64,000 nucleotides of DNA from Limnomonas spitsbergensis (lineage: Eukaryota > Chlorophyta > Chlorophyceae > Chlamydomonadales): contig JAYJMM010000084.1 of assembly GCA_037349105.1 (NCBI GenBank), positions 310,001 to 374,000 of the forward strand, written 5' to 3'. Positions 9,973 through 21,382 of this stretch are shown here, one piece after another. Made by a program: the position numbers and the translations under genes. The notes below the pieces were generated by a model. The model saw only the letters and a program-made list of their open reading frames with translations. It made no database searches and was not told the origin of the DNA. The stretch's first letter is position 1. Each line of letters begins with the position of its first letter.

Positions 9973-10698
9973 TTAGGTCATTGGTTGTCTCGTCCTTGGG
10001 GTCGCTAGGGCCTGCCCGCTGCGCGTCCTCAGAGTCGGTTTCCCCATCGCTGGGCGGGGCGCTCTGTTCTGCAGAAGCAGGGTGGCCTGGCGGGCAGCTT
10101 CCCCCGCTTGGGGCGTCCCTGCTCTGGCAAGGCTGCAGGCCGCTCTCACCCTGGCCTCCTCCGCTGACAGCCCCTGCCTTTCAGCCTTCCCGGCGTCTAG
10201 GAGCACCCTAAGCCGCTCTTCACACTCCTCATCGGAATGCGACCTTTGCATGTCGCAGTACGGGCAGGGCCCGTCTGACAATATCCTCAGGGTTCTCCTG
10301 ACCCGCCTTCGGTCTATCGGGTCCTGCTTCACGGCCAGCCTTGCGGCGCTTATTGCCGCTACTGAGGGTCCTGCGGCGTTGCGGTCTTTGTCAAGGCGGG
10401 CAGGCCGGCCCTTGGTGCCCCTGGCACCTTCCTGGCCTTCTGGCGTTGGGCAGGCCTGGGCAGCGGCCCTGCCAGCTAGCCCGGCCCCTGGCGCGGCGGC
10501 AGGGGCGGCCCCCTCTTGTCTCGTCAGCTGGCTCCCCTTGGCTCCTGCCCCGCGGCCTTCTGTGGCCTTGGCCTGGATGTCCCCCTTAGGTGCCGCCGCA
10601 GGTGCCTCCGCTGTGGGCAGGCGAGTGACGCGGACCGCAGCCGCGGGTGGTATCCGCTCCCGATCGGCTCCTGCGCGTGTCATCAAGGCACAATCCAC
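9973..10698 (-). CDS. gag-like frame with a CCHC-like site
   Basis: A 241-codon minus-strand frame ending just before the start of the frame at 9934. The N-terminal half is Ala/Pro/Gly-rich and disordered. Near 10275-10230 it has CPYCDMQRSHSDEEC, a CX2CX5HX4C arrangement one residue longer than the standard knuckle spacing, followed by a helical ECEERLRVLLDAGKAE. It could be the N-terminal part of the next protein if a frameshift joins them. I know of no host family that fits. Confidence 0.4.
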   Translation of the reverse strand: MDCALMTRAGADRERIPPAAAVRVTRLPTAEAPAAAPKGDIQAKATEGRGAGAKGSQLTRQEGAAPAAAPGAGLAGRAAAQACPTPEGQEGARGTKGRPARLDKDRNAAGPSVAAISAARLAVKQDPIDRRRVRRTLRILSDGPCPYCDMQRSHSDEECEERLRVLLDAGKAERQGLSAEEARVRAACSLARAGTPQAGEAARQATLLLQNRAPRPAMGKPTLRTRSGQALATPRTRQPMT

Positions 10699-10972
10699 TC
10701 ATTGGTTGCAGTCACGCCTGTCGTTTTTGAAGTACTGCAGCCTAGGGCTGATGGTCACCGTGCGCCCTCGACCAACCCAGCCCGGCTCACCGCGGTCTGG
10801 TGTGGTTCCCATGGGTATGGTGGTATGCGCCAGGGCTGTGATCCTCTCGTTTAGGTAAACCACCTGCGCGCGGACATCACACATTCCATCAGCTAATCGG
10901 CGTAACGCAAGTCTCTTGGCTCCCTTCCTGGAAACGTGTTCAATGACTAGTGGTTCGGGCTCCTCTTCACTG

Positions 10973-12664
10973 CTAGATGAGGGCCTGAACGACCGAGGCC
11001 TGGCGTTGTGAGCTACTTGCTTGTTCCCCAGGCCTGGGCGTCAGCCCGACCTGCGTCAGCAAGGCAACTGACTCGCTCAGCACATCGGCAACCGTCTGGT
11101 GCCACCCCTCCGCTTCCGCTAGCTCTGATGGGCCAGAGAGGTGGGACATGTGGGCAGCATGCTGGCCATGCCCCGTCTGTCCCTGCAGTTGCCTTGGGAA
11201 TAGCCTGCTGCCTTGGTTTCTGTCATAGGGTCTGCTGGCAGCTTGCCCTTGCGGACTTGGCGGCTGCGGGTGCGGCTGCTGCGGCGGCCTGGCCTGCCCC
11301 GTAGCAATGTCAGTAGCCAGGGGAGCCGGGCGGCGCTCGTCTATAGCCCTGGGCGCCCTGCAGTCCCTTGCCAGGTGGTCCAGGCTGCCGCTCTGGAAAC
11401 AGGACTTGGGGGCGCCCCCAGCACCTTGGGTGCTGGTTGACAAGGCTGTGGCTTGGTCAGCCCATGTAACCTCCTTGCCTCTCCCTTCCTGTCTGGCAGG
11501 CTGGTTACTGTTCTGGACGGGGGCATCCTGGGCCTGGCCTTCCACTGGCTTGACCTATCTCGTCTTCTGCGGCCCGCCTGTTGCCCCCCCTGGCTCCTCT
11601 ACTGTTGGTCTCCTGGCCCTTGCCTGTTATCCAGGGCAGCCATGTCCCCCATTTCCAGGGCGAACCTCTCCCACAATAGCACCTGCTGCGTCAGCACCGC
11701 CACCTGCCCCTCGTCAGTCATGTTCAGGTAGCCCAGCACAGTCATGATAAACGCGGTCAGCCTGACCCTGACTGCCCCTGGCAGCCCCTCATAGAACATG
11801 TGGGCCACCGAATGCCGCCTGCCGAAGTGGTCGACCGCGTCCATGGAGATCTGCAGCAGCTCCGCCGTGGACATGACTCTGTGGGCAAATGCCTCCACAA
11901 TCTCCTCCGGCTTGACTCCCGGGTCCAAGGTGGTTTTGACTCCCAGCTTGAGGGCGGTGACCGCTGCTCTCTCGTCTGAGGTTGGCTTGCCCACCTCCTT
12001 CTGCACCACCCTGATCCACAGGGTGAGCAGGGACACTTCGCTCGGCGGCCCGACCACCGGAGGCGGCCATGCCTCCTTGATCCGCTCGACCTCCCAAGAG
12101 GTCTTGTCTCACTGGGGCGCCGACCGTATGGCTACAACCAGCGGCCCCACGCAGGCTGGCTTGTCGTTCCACATGCCGACCAATGAGCGGATGAGCGGAG
12201 GGGGACCGGCAAGATCCTGCGAACTCCCCTGCCACCACTGCCAGGGCAGGCGGCTCGTCAGACAAAGCCAGGCGGTTGTGCGAGCCCCATGAGCTGCAAG
12301 CATGGTAGTACTGCCTGGTTGCAACCGCCCCTGGCTGAGACATGTCCAGCACTGGCACGTTGCCCTGGATGGTTGGGATCTTGGTGAACCGGGTTCCTCC
12401 CGCCAGCTGCAAGATCATCTGTTTCTGCAGCTGTATGTGCGGCTCCGCCTGCTCCAGGGCTAACCTTTCCTTTTTCTGTCTAATGGATTTCCCGCTTGAG
12501 CCTGGGCTGCGTCCATCCGTGTCATCCGAGTCTGACTTGCTGGGGTCCGAGCCAGATCCGCCACCTCCGCCCCTGGCTGGGCTTTGACTGCGCTGGCCCC
12601 TGCCGTCTCTGCGGTCTGCACTTTGCTGGGACTGTCCGCCCCCAGACGGCCTCTCGCTTGCCAC
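10973..12664 (-). pseudogene. gag capsid plus degenerate zinc knuckle
   Basis: Three minus-strand frames read in order as one gag: 11789-12664 (Ser/Asp-rich N terminus, then basic helix IRQKKERLALEQAEPHIQLQKQ), 11599-12057 and 10973-11545. The middle frame has a capsid-like helical block (VVQKEVGKPTSDERAAV, ISMDAVDHFGRRHSVA, VLLWERFALEMGDM). The last frame has CFQSGSLDHLARDC, a CX2CX4HX4C knuckle in which the second Cys has become Ser, so it should not bind zinc well. A stop near 12110 and frame changes near 12060 and 11570 show decay. Order capsid then knuckle is that of a retrotransposon gag. Confidence 0.55.
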
Positions 12665-12706
12665 GCTTCTGGGGCGGCTGCCGCCCCCTGAAGGCTGCGT
12701 CGCATG

Positions 12707-13747
12707 TTATTGGTGTCGATATCCTCCTGATTCCGCCTGCCTTCCTGGCTGGTGACTGCTGTGCCTGCTTGGCTGCGTCCCGCCGGTGTACTCCCTTGTA
12801 TCGGAAACTGACAGGTCATCATCCATGCTTTCCTGCCCTTGCGGGCCTCCTCCCCCGGCGTTCCCTGCTGGCTCGATTTCCTGCAATATCCTCCTTCCTT
12901 GGCTGGGGCAGTGGCTCCTCCTTTCCGCTCTACCCCCCGCCTGGGCCGCTTGGCCCCGCAGGAATTCAGCAATGTGGTCCGCCTGGCCCTCTTGGTTGCT
13001 GTTTTCCTTGTTGTCCATGATGCGCGGCCTAGAGTAGGACTCCTGCCTGCTGGCCCTTCTAGGCGCCGAGCCCTGCTCCGCTGCCCTGGCTAGCTGCAGG
13101 CTGGTTGTCCTTGGCTGCTCGCTGGCTGCGGGGCTGCTTGGCCTGGGCCTGCGCCCTTCATCCAACCGCTGGTTCCGGAGGCTGGGCTCGCTGCTGGCCT
13201 CCAGGCGTTCCCACCTGGCTTGGCTTGCAGCTGTGGCAGCTGCTTCCGTCTGCTCTTGCTACCTCCGCACTTCCCTGCGGTCGTCTGGCTGCAGCCTGGC
13301 CGCCTCAAATCCTTCCCACTCCTGAAGCTCTTCCTTTTGCTCGGATTCGGGTTCCTCCTGATCCCCTGTTGCACCGTTGCACCATCCGTCTGCGAAGGCC
13401 TTAACAGCATGGGCCGCCTCTGGCCATGCTGTTCCCAAGGACACCCTGCGTAGGGCCGCTAGCAGCGTCGCCCTGTCTTGCCCCGTGTGGGGGATGCCCA
13501 TGAAGGCCTTTGTTGCCCATTCCGCCAGGTGGTGGCTTCGGAACTCCTCGACGGCCTGGGCCTGATCGCTGAGGTGGGCGAAGCACTTGGAGCACACTTG
13601 CTGCCACAGCCGTGCTGCCCACCGCAGGTGCCTGTCCATCCGATCGGTAGAAGCCCTTCTGCTGGTTGCTCCGCCGTATTTGGCTGCCCGATGCTCCCCG
13701 AGTGCTCCCCCTCCGCTGGGTATTGTTCCCCTGGGATAGGCGTCCAC
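12707..13747 (-). pseudogene. retrotransposon-associated frames, unknown function
   Basis: Minus-strand frames 13259-13747 and 12707-13165. The first has a Trp/His/Cys-containing helical segment (HLRWAARLWQQVCSKCFAHL) and an acidic end (EEPESEQKEELQEWEGFE). The second is charged and disordered. They lie upstream of the capsid-like frames on the same strand and share composition with them, so they probably belong to the N-terminal part of a gag or a nested element. No family recognised. Confidence 0.35.
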
Positions 13748-13799
13748 GCGGGGTTGTTGAAGTACCCGTAGAGGGTATCAGCCCGGTTGCCGCTTCTCA

Positions 13800-14630
13800 T
13801 TCCCTTGCTGTCGTGTCCAGTCACGGCCTCCCGCCTTTGCCCGCTGGCGTTGGCAGGGAACTTGGACAGGGGTGTGCCGTATGCCGACGCTTCAGCTGTT
13901 CCCCCCCTGGGACGCGGAATGGTCTCGTCTGCTTTCCCTTCTGCAGCTCCGGCCTTGGTGGTACTCCCCTTGGCGCCTGCGTCCCACCACGCGGATCTGG
14001 CAGCTCCTCCTCAGCAGCCAGGTCAGCCCACGGCTGACCCACCGGAACGGCCGACGTTGCCACGGCCTTTGGGTCACTGCGTCAATGATCTCGCAGTGTC
14101 ACCGCTGGTTCTGCCGACTCTCCGTGGGTCTGCGGCTTGTTGGACCTTGTCAGCTCCATCTTGACCGCTGCTGGCTGGACCTCCTCCCTTTGCATCCTGA
14201 CCGCTGGGGGTTCAGGCGAGAGCTCCCTGGCCTCCTTCCTGACAGGTGCATGGAGGTCCAGCTCAGCTTCACCGCTCCACGCGCCTGGCTTGCCAGACAG
14301 GGCTTCCGGAGATCGTACTGGCCCACCGACCTCCCCAACACCACCGGTCAAAGACCTCCAAGTGGGTGGCCCCGAGGTCGTGTCCAAGGATTCATCACGG
14401 GGGACTGGCCACTGCCCATCGTCCTGGCTCAGCCCTGGGGGGATGCGCGCGGTGCCACCTCGTCCGATACCCCTGTGTGTCACTGCAACGTGCACCGAGC
14501 CCGCATCCAAGGCAAGGGAGCTTTCGGCCCCAAGGGCCTTGCTCTTCCACATAGGAGCACTGCCATCGCCCGACAATCCTAAAGAGATCTGCATAGCCTC
14601 TTCAGCCAGGGCTGCATCAATGGGTGTCAT
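13800..14630 (-). pseudogene. retrotransposon-associated frame, possible 5' end of gag
   Basis: A 182-codon minus-strand frame (14082-14630) begins MTPIDAALAEEAMQISLGL and is otherwise low-complexity with Pro, Ser and charged residues. Weaker open frame continues to about 13800. Upstream of 14640 the base composition becomes AT-richer and long frames stop, so this may be the first coding segment of the minus-strand element, followed to the right by its leader and 5' LTR. That placement is inference. Confidence 0.3.
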
Positions 14631-14639
14631 AGGGTTTTC

Positions 14640-16185
14640 CCGGATATAATCCCCTCACGCGACCACTGCGCCTAGAGGCCGCTGGGTGCAGGTGGCGATC
14701 ATGATCTACAATTTCATCCTGCATTCTGCAGAATTGCTGCACAACTGCGCATGTTCGACTGTGTTGGCACACAGCACTTGGCCGCTCGCTTACATCGCGC
14801 TTCCGTTCCCTCTACCTTCGGCAGGCTGATGAGGCTTGTGCTATACAGGTCAGGCAACAGATAATAATTTCCCCCCTTCTAGATCTGGCGGAATGTTGCC
14901 TCGCCTCTTTCCCACCTTCTGGATCGCTGGGCTCGTCTGCTGCTCCCTGCCGATCCGCCACGCAGTTTCCGCTCAAGCTGTGCAGCTCCAATAATTCCTG
15001 CACACAGCCTTGGGTAGCCTGCTTTTAAACTTGGATCCCAGATCCTTGTTCACTTCCGTCAACACACGGGTAGTGCACTTCACCACAAGTGCAGGCCAGG
15101 TGCACAGGCACTATCAGCTGGGTGTATAACTCCACAGCCTGATCTTAAAGCTACGTATGCTTCTGGGTTGCCACGCCCAGCGCAAGCAGGAATTGACTTG
15201 GGTTCTCTATGCAGAATCCTCTGCTCAGTGCATTCAAGCTGTCCAAGGTGAATCCGTCCAGTCAGCAAAACATATCGCTCCACAGCACATGCACCTTTAG
15301 CAGGATTCGTTGGGTCAGGCTGATCAGGCTAGATCTTAGCTTAAAAGGGACGAAGTAAGGGACAGTGGGCAAACCGGGATACAAAGTCCCGGCAAGCCCT
15401 TATTACTAAGGTACGGGAAATCTTGCCTCAGATCTTCCCTAAAGTGGGAAGCTGGGCACGTGTCCTAAAAAAGGGGGCTCCGCCGAGAAGCTGCGGAGTC
15501 CCCGGGGCTGCAGTAGCGGCTCCTACGGTTTTGGCACGTATACTGCATTATACCGTGACATGAGTTGTGAAAAAGCGGCATCGCACATAAAAAGGCCGCT
15601 GCACATATCAGCGATTCAATGCTTGCCGTGACCTTATTCTCGTTAGATTAGTTTAGACGGTTGCCTCCAACCGGATTTTCAAAATTTCTTAGTTCGGCTT
15701 CGGAGTTTGGCCTGGCAGCGATTCCTTTGCACGCCGATTGTGTTCACGCTTCTACGAGGTTAAGCGCGTGAAGATATCGCTGTGCCTGTAAGTCACACCT
15801 GTCAACCCCAGGTGTAACGACATTCACCTGTCAACCTGGCTCAGCCAACGTGCAATCCTGACGTTGCCCAAGGACATGTTGCGTGGCAGGCCTTCAATAT
15901 ACGATTCGCATGACGTTTAAATTCGTCCAATGGTTACATCGATTGTCACCTGGGGCAGCATCTCCACCAGAGCAAGGGGGCGAAACCGTTCCGAGGCATA
16001 GGAGGAGTTCACACTACCCATCGCTTCCAGTCAAATAATATGATATGACTAATAGCTATTAGAAGAAGCAATCGCAATCGCAATCGCTGCAAGGCCCGCC
16101 CAAGCAAATGTCAGAAGTTGGTTGGCGGCATCTCTACCGGGATTTAGTCACGGCCTACGGCTTTTTGGGGGGGGGTAGGGGCGGT
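14640..16185. other. noncoding, probable leader or LTR sequence
   Basis: About 1.5 kb without convincing coding potential on either strand, lower in GC than the gag block. It is where a 5' LTR and leader of the minus-strand element would be expected, but I could not find a matching 3' LTR (outside the window) or a clear primer-binding site. A G-rich run lies near 16165. Confidence 0.3.
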
Positions 16186-17107
16186 TGTTGCACGATAACT
16201 CAGTAGGCTGTGCATGAACGGTGTGACCCGTGAAATGGAGTACACCGGCCTGATAAAGGCTGACTAGCAGCTTATATACGTGTAAGGATACTTATAGCTG
16301 GCTCGTGTTCTGAGCTGAGCTAAGAACGTCTGCACTACTAAGGCTGGGAAGGGTGCCAGCACTAGGGCGCCGGCTACCGATCTTCACTAGTGGGTATGGT
16401 GAAGCTTAGGGTGGCTAGAGAGCGTCCTAAGGGGTTGCCCCGCTAGGATCTACGCTGGGTGTCAGTGCGAGGCGCGGAGCTGGGTGTCGTATTGCACGAG
16501 CTATGAGCTGGGTGCTTCATAGCGATGTAATCTGGCTTGATCTTGCTTACTTGGGTTCTTAAGGGTGTGTTCTTGAGACGGTGGTGCCGTCGATCTGGGA
16601 CTCGTGAAGAGCGCTGCGATGTGGGCGCAATGGCTTGCGATGTCCGTAGAACGCGGGCTTTTGGAGGTCGTTGCATAATAGCGTCTTTATAGGCACGTGA
16701 AAGCTATGTCTTGCATATTACACGGGGTGCAAGTTAGCAGTGACTAGTTCACTCGAGCTGGGGAAAGGTTAAAAGGGCACAGTCGGAAATAGCAGGCCCG
16801 GCCACATTTGAATGTGGGAATCTACGAGAGTCTGCTGAGTCAACCTTGGAAAGCCTATTTACGGAGTTGGAACGGTTACTGAGATATTGTGTGACAGCTG
16901 TCGCGTGATAACTCAGTAGGATGTGCACGAACGGTGTGACCCGTGATATGGGGCGCACCGGCCTGATAAAGGCTGACTACTAGCAGCTTATATACGTGTA
17001 AGGATACGTATAGCTGGCTCGTGTTCTGAGCTGAACTAAGAAAGTCTGCACTACTAGTGCTGGGAAAGGCGCCAGCAATAAGGTGCCGGCTACCGATCTT
17101 CACTCTC
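16186..17107. repeat. direct repeat pair of about 205 bp, 0.72 kb apart
   Basis: The segment 16186-16392 recurs at 16903-17107 with only scattered changes. Both copies contain a GATAACTCAGTAGG start, a CCGGCCTGATAAAGGCTGAC core and a GGCTACCGATCTTCACT end. The spacing would fit the ends of a short non-autonomous LTR element or one local duplication. The 0.5 kb between holds no recognisable gene. Confidence 0.6.
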
Positions 17108-17337
17108 CCGCCAGGCGAACGTGATATACGGTACGAAGTATAGAAACGGACGGCTGAAAAAACGACCGGGGACTTTCTCGCCCTCCGATCCCTGAAGTAA
17201 TATCCTACCACTTTGTACACGACGGTACACAAGCAACACATGAGCGAACGGATCTAGTCCGGGCTCTTGAACCAGAAAACAAACTACATCAGTCATAGGA
17301 CCAGAGGATCTGAATCCGGAACCTGAAGCTGGAGCGC

Positions 17338-17850
17338 CCACTTGTACCAAGTGGGACAGATGTTGGAGACGAAACCTAAAGGCGCAACGTCCACTTGGTT
17401 CAAGTAGGATAGCTGCTTGACGCCGGAAACCAGAAACCAAAAACTACAGCGTCCACTTGGTTAAAGTGGGACATCTGCTCAGAACCGAAACCTGAAACCA
17501 GAAACTACAGCGTCCACTTAATTTAAGTGGGACGGCTGCTCAGATCCGAAACCTGAAACCTGAAACCTGAAACCATACAATTCCACGTGGTTCAAGTGGG
17601 ACGGCTGCTCAGAACCGAATCCAGAAACCAGAAACCTTTAGCCAAAACGTCCACTTGGTTCAAGTGGGACGACTGCTCAGAACCGAAACCAGAAACCTGA
17701 AACCACAACGTTCACTTGGACTAAGTGGGACAGTTGCTCAGAACCGAAACCAGAAACCTGAAACCTGAAACCATAGCGTCCACTTGGTTCAAGTGGGACG
17801 GCTGCTCAGAACCGAAACCAGAAACCTGAAATCTGAACCCTCCACCTAAT
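17338..17850. repeat. tandem array of about 60-68 bp units with a hairpin core
   Basis: About eight units start at roughly 17338, 17391, 17452, 17512, 17580, 17650, 17710 and 17778. Each contains a short palindrome (CCACTTGGTTCAAGTGG and variants) followed by GGACGGCTGCTCAGAACC and variable numbers of GAAACC(A/T)GAAACC. The stems change on both arms in several units (CCACTTAATTTAAGTGG; CACTTGGACTAAGTG), so pairing is kept. Confidence 0.65.
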
Positions 17851-18117
17851 CCGACGAGACAGAAAATATTGGAGTGAAACCTCCTGTTGTCTTGAACGAA
17901 ACGTTCCTGACGGAATTCAGGATGTTTTAACCCGTGCAGATCCCCAGAGTCCTCGACCCTTCTGAACTTCCTACTGCTGTTAGGCCTCTCGGCCGTGTAT
18001 CTTCCTTGCCTGCTCCGTGCTCAAACAGAAACCCTCCCTTATCCTGTATTATGGTCAGAGGTTTTCCCGTGATCTCTTGCACTTGACCCAGGCATGCTTC
18101 CACCTAAACCTGCCTTC

Positions 18118-18245
18118 TCCACATGATACTGGCTATTGCTCTCCTCTCCTGATGCTAGATTATAGCCTTCCCCTCTTGATACTGGCTTATAGCCCTCCCT
18201 CCTGATGCTAGCTTATAGCCTTCCCTTCCTAAAACTGGCGTGTAG
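18118..18245. repeat. short degenerate tandem repeat
   Basis: Four or five units of about 30 bp with the pattern CTGATGCTAG-TTATAGCCTTCC. No coding frame crosses it. The neighbouring 17850-18360 and 18250-18830 show nothing else I can name. Confidence 0.45.
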
Positions 18246-18831
18246 CCATCCCCGCGCTGCCTCATAGCCTGCTATTAGCCTGGTGCTCCTCCTGGGCGCG
18301 CCGCTTCTCCGTACTTGTGCATCTTGTCTTCTTGATGAGGGGCTAGGCTGGAAGCTGTGCGAGCCTCTCTAGTCGGCTACTCCCCTCCCGGGCAGCTGGC
18401 AGTATGCCCCGTGCTGCCGGCTGCTTTGCCGCCGACCGAAGCCAGGCGCCCCTTATTACTCTATCTACTAATCAGTGACATTGCTCGAACGTCCGCGCCC
18501 CCTGAGGGGTGTCTAAGGGAAGTGTACTCCTGCTATTGGTCCTGTCTTCAGCTGCTCCGCTCCTATTCCAGATCATGGCGGAACGGGTCGGGTGTGGGGC
18601 TGGCTGTCTTCAGAAACCGGCCTCCAACGGTCCTGGCGGACATTCCCGTCTCCCCCCTGTCAGCCATGTATGTGATCTGGTAAGTCCCATCCTGGTTCCG
18701 CCTGGCGATGCCGCGCTACCGTACACATGTCTTAGGGTTGACGGCTTCCACGCACGCATCGTCCAGGGCTGCATCCGCCTCCTCATGGGCTGTCTTTTGC
18801 TGCTGCCTCTGGCTGCGCAATGCCGGGTCCC

Positions 18832-19861
18832 TTATGGGCGTGGGGTTCTGCCTGGACGCTGTGTCATGTCATGGCGCTGCGCCCGGCCTGGGCGCCTTGG
18901 CTGTTGTGGCGGGGTGAGGCGCCGCCCCGGGCTTCTGCCCTCTGCACCACATGCGCTGTCTTCCTCCCATCCTTCGCTGATGCTGGGCAGACGCGGCTTA
19001 GGGGTGCGCTTCCTCCTCTTAGCGGGCTCTCCAGCCTGGTGGTCCGCTGGAATTACCGGGGCATCGGTCTCCCTTTCCTTGAGGGGTCTTCCCCTGCGCT
19101 TGGCTTGATCCGGGGCTGCGTCCGTGTCCCCGTCATGGGGCAGGTCGGCGCCAGCGCATCGCGGGTGGTGCCTTAGCCCTGGAGCGCTTTCAATCGTCGC
19201 TCGTATGCCAGCCAACCTCCTGGGTCGTCATTGATGTCGATACACCTTGTCCCTCGCCAGCACATGTCGGCTTGTCCGATGGATCGCGGTCCTCCTTCTT
19301 CGTGCGGCACAGCTCGCACCGCCAATCCTTGATTGGCTCCTGCCCTATCCTCCTGGCCCAGAGCACCCCGCTGGGGCACTGGAAGACGCCGCCGGTGATG
19401 TCTATGTCCTCGCTGGGCTGGGCCTGCTGTCTCCCTGGGCTGGGCGCCGGCTGTTCGCCTCTTCTACTACCACTTGCTACGGCAGGGGCAAGGCCGGCGG
19501 GGGTGCCTGGCATGCTGTCCTCTTGGCTGCTTCCTTCCGAGCTGCGTGCTCTCCATGCTCGTGCTCGCTTGGCCATACCTCCTCCTGTCTGTATCCTGGC
19601 ACACAGTTTCCTTCTGTGGACGCTTGCTGGCATGCTGTTCAGTGGCCCTGCCCTCCTAGGTGCCACCAGCGACTGCCTGCCTCTGGCCGCCTCCTCGCTG
19701 GTGTTGCTGCCGATGAGGATGGGCATTACGTCCTTGGGGTTGCCGCCTCCAACCCCGGCGCTGCCTCTGCTGGCTGAGGCTTTGTCTGGCCTGGGGGCCT
19801 GGCTCCCCGCCTCCTCCTTCCGGCTGACAGCGCTGGCGCAGTCCTGTCTTTTCACCTCCAT
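18832..19861 (-). pseudogene. retrotransposon-associated frame with Cys cluster and AT-hook-like motif
   Basis: Minus-strand frame 19190-19861 begins MEVKRQDCASAV and is Ser/Ala/Pro-rich. Near 19400-19250 it has a Cys-bearing region (FQCPSGVLWARRI, WRCELCRTKKED, PTCAGEG) that could hold zinc. A frameshift near 19200 leads into 18832-19215, which carries KRRGRPLKERE, an AT-hook-like core, and a second basic patch (AKRRKRTPKPR). Its start abuts the truncated integrase at 19925, so it probably belongs to an element inserted there. Function unknown; DNA binding is inference from the basic motifs. Confidence 0.4.
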
Positions 19862-19924
19862 GGTGGCGCCCTCTGCGCTTCCGCCATTTGCATGTGCCCT
19901 GGCTCCTTGTTGCTCCGTGGTGCC

Positions 19925-20760
19925 AATAGACTCATGGAAGGCATGGTGCCAATGAGACGTAATAGTTCGGTCGTAAAATGACCTGTGAACACTGATCCAC
20001 GGTCAGTAACATTGTATGTGGGCATGCCATGCAACTTTAACACATTGCTGAGAAACAGAAAAGCAGCCTGCTCGGCTGTGACTGACGTGTGGGTAGGCGC
20101 AATTTGCACCATTTTGGTCAATCCATCCACACAAATCACGATGGCATCGAAGCCAGCCTTAGTTTTCGGCAGATGAACAATGAAGTCCATGCTCATAGTG
20201 ACCCAAGGGGACACAAGGATAAGAAGGGGTTGTAAGAGACCCGCAGGATTGGCAGAATAAGCCGTATTGCGTCGGCAACTAGCACACATCAGGACATATT
20301 GTGTGACATCTACTCTAAAAGTAGACCACCAGTAAGGGTGTTATACCTATTTGAGAGTTTTGGTAACTCCGGGTTGTCCACTGTAAGGCGCATCATGCAG
20401 TTCATAAAGGAGCGCATGGCGTAAGCCCGGAACATCAAGAACTGCCACTTGTGTTCCCCTCCACCATACACCATCTTTCTGAGAGTGACGAGTGAGATGG
20501 GAAGGATTGATAACCATTCATCAGAGAGGTAGCCAGACTGAAGCTGCTATATGACTGGAGCATCATACAGAATTGTGCCATGGCGGACCGAAACAACAAA
20601 TGGTACTACATTACGTGTAACATGCCTCACCAGAGAATCAGAAGGTAAACCCGCTGTAGCATGTGTAGAAACATTACCACTTCGAGCAGCAGACGGACTC
20701 AAGCATACATATATTAAATCCGTTGGACCAAAATTCTTAGGTCTAGCACGCTGGTATGAC
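19925..20760 (-). pseudogene. Ty3/gypsy integrase, N-terminal half, truncated
   Basis: On the minus strand from about 20470: an HHCC-type zinc region (ELHDAPYSGQPGVTKTL then VLMCASC, with the second His replaced by Gln), then the core with WVTMSMDFIVHLPKTKAGFD (first catalytic Asp) and YNVTDRGSVFTGHFTTEL (second catalytic Asp). The match stops right after LIGTMPSMSLLAP, where the family continues to the HPQ...ER segment. Instead the sequence changes to that upstream of the frame at 19861. Two stops near 20350 separate the zinc region's two halves. Upstream to 20760 is the RNase H-integrase linker. This copy differs from the one at the left edge and keeps the half that copy has lost. Confidence 0.82.
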
Positions 20761-20823
20761 TAGTTGGGAAGAGGTATGTCATCATCAGACCAGGTTCTAG
20801 GTGAAGGTAGCACGGGTATGCAG

Positions 20824-21139
20824 TACCGTACTGCTACTTTCATTTGGGAGTTCGACTTTGGGGGTAGCAACCCCCAATAGTAGCACCTTCGATATTAGGG
20901 GTCCGCGCGAACCCCCAAAGTCGAATCACCACACATTTTCCAACGCAAGTGTGGAATTTGAGTGATACACCGCCGACACTTACCAGCTCAGTCTAAAATA
21001 ATCAACCCCCAAAGTCGTATCACCAGAATGTATTGCATGCTTTTGGGAACCCCCAAAGTAACCCCCCAGAGTAGTTTAAAAGGCCTCAAAACGGACCCCC
21101 AAAGGCATCGAACTCCCAAATGAAAGTAGCAGTACGGTA
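20824..21139. mobile_element. MITE with about 30-bp inverted termini and TA flanks
   Basis: The left end (TACCGTACTGCTACTTTCAT, continuing TTGGGAGTTCGA) is the reverse complement of the right end at 21108-21139. Both ends abut TA, as expected for a TA target duplication of Tc1/mariner-type elements. The inside, about 250 bp, has no coding frame and repeats CCCCCAAAGT-type blocks in both orientations. A transposase source is not present in the window. Confidence 0.7.
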
Positions 21140-21382
21140 GTGTAGCCTCGCACTAGGTGCCCTTGTCGCAGTTGACAGCTTGACACTTCTACAAATTTCG
21201 GAGTAACACCATGCATGGTCAGACACGGTAACTAAATGCCCAACTTGGTTAATTTACATAGCTGGCCAAGGTGCTACCATAGTGGCACCAATGTTGACCA
21301 TGGTTGATTTGTGCAAGGACAATCAACCATTGTTATGTCTTGGTTATGATGTTACCAACGGTAGCCGGGTACAACATGTCCG

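Noticed and set aside
3387..14649. Many long plus-strand frames in the gag region
   Set aside because: They are Leu/Pro/Cys-rich antisense shadows of the minus-strand gag and pol frames in GC-rich DNA, without domains.
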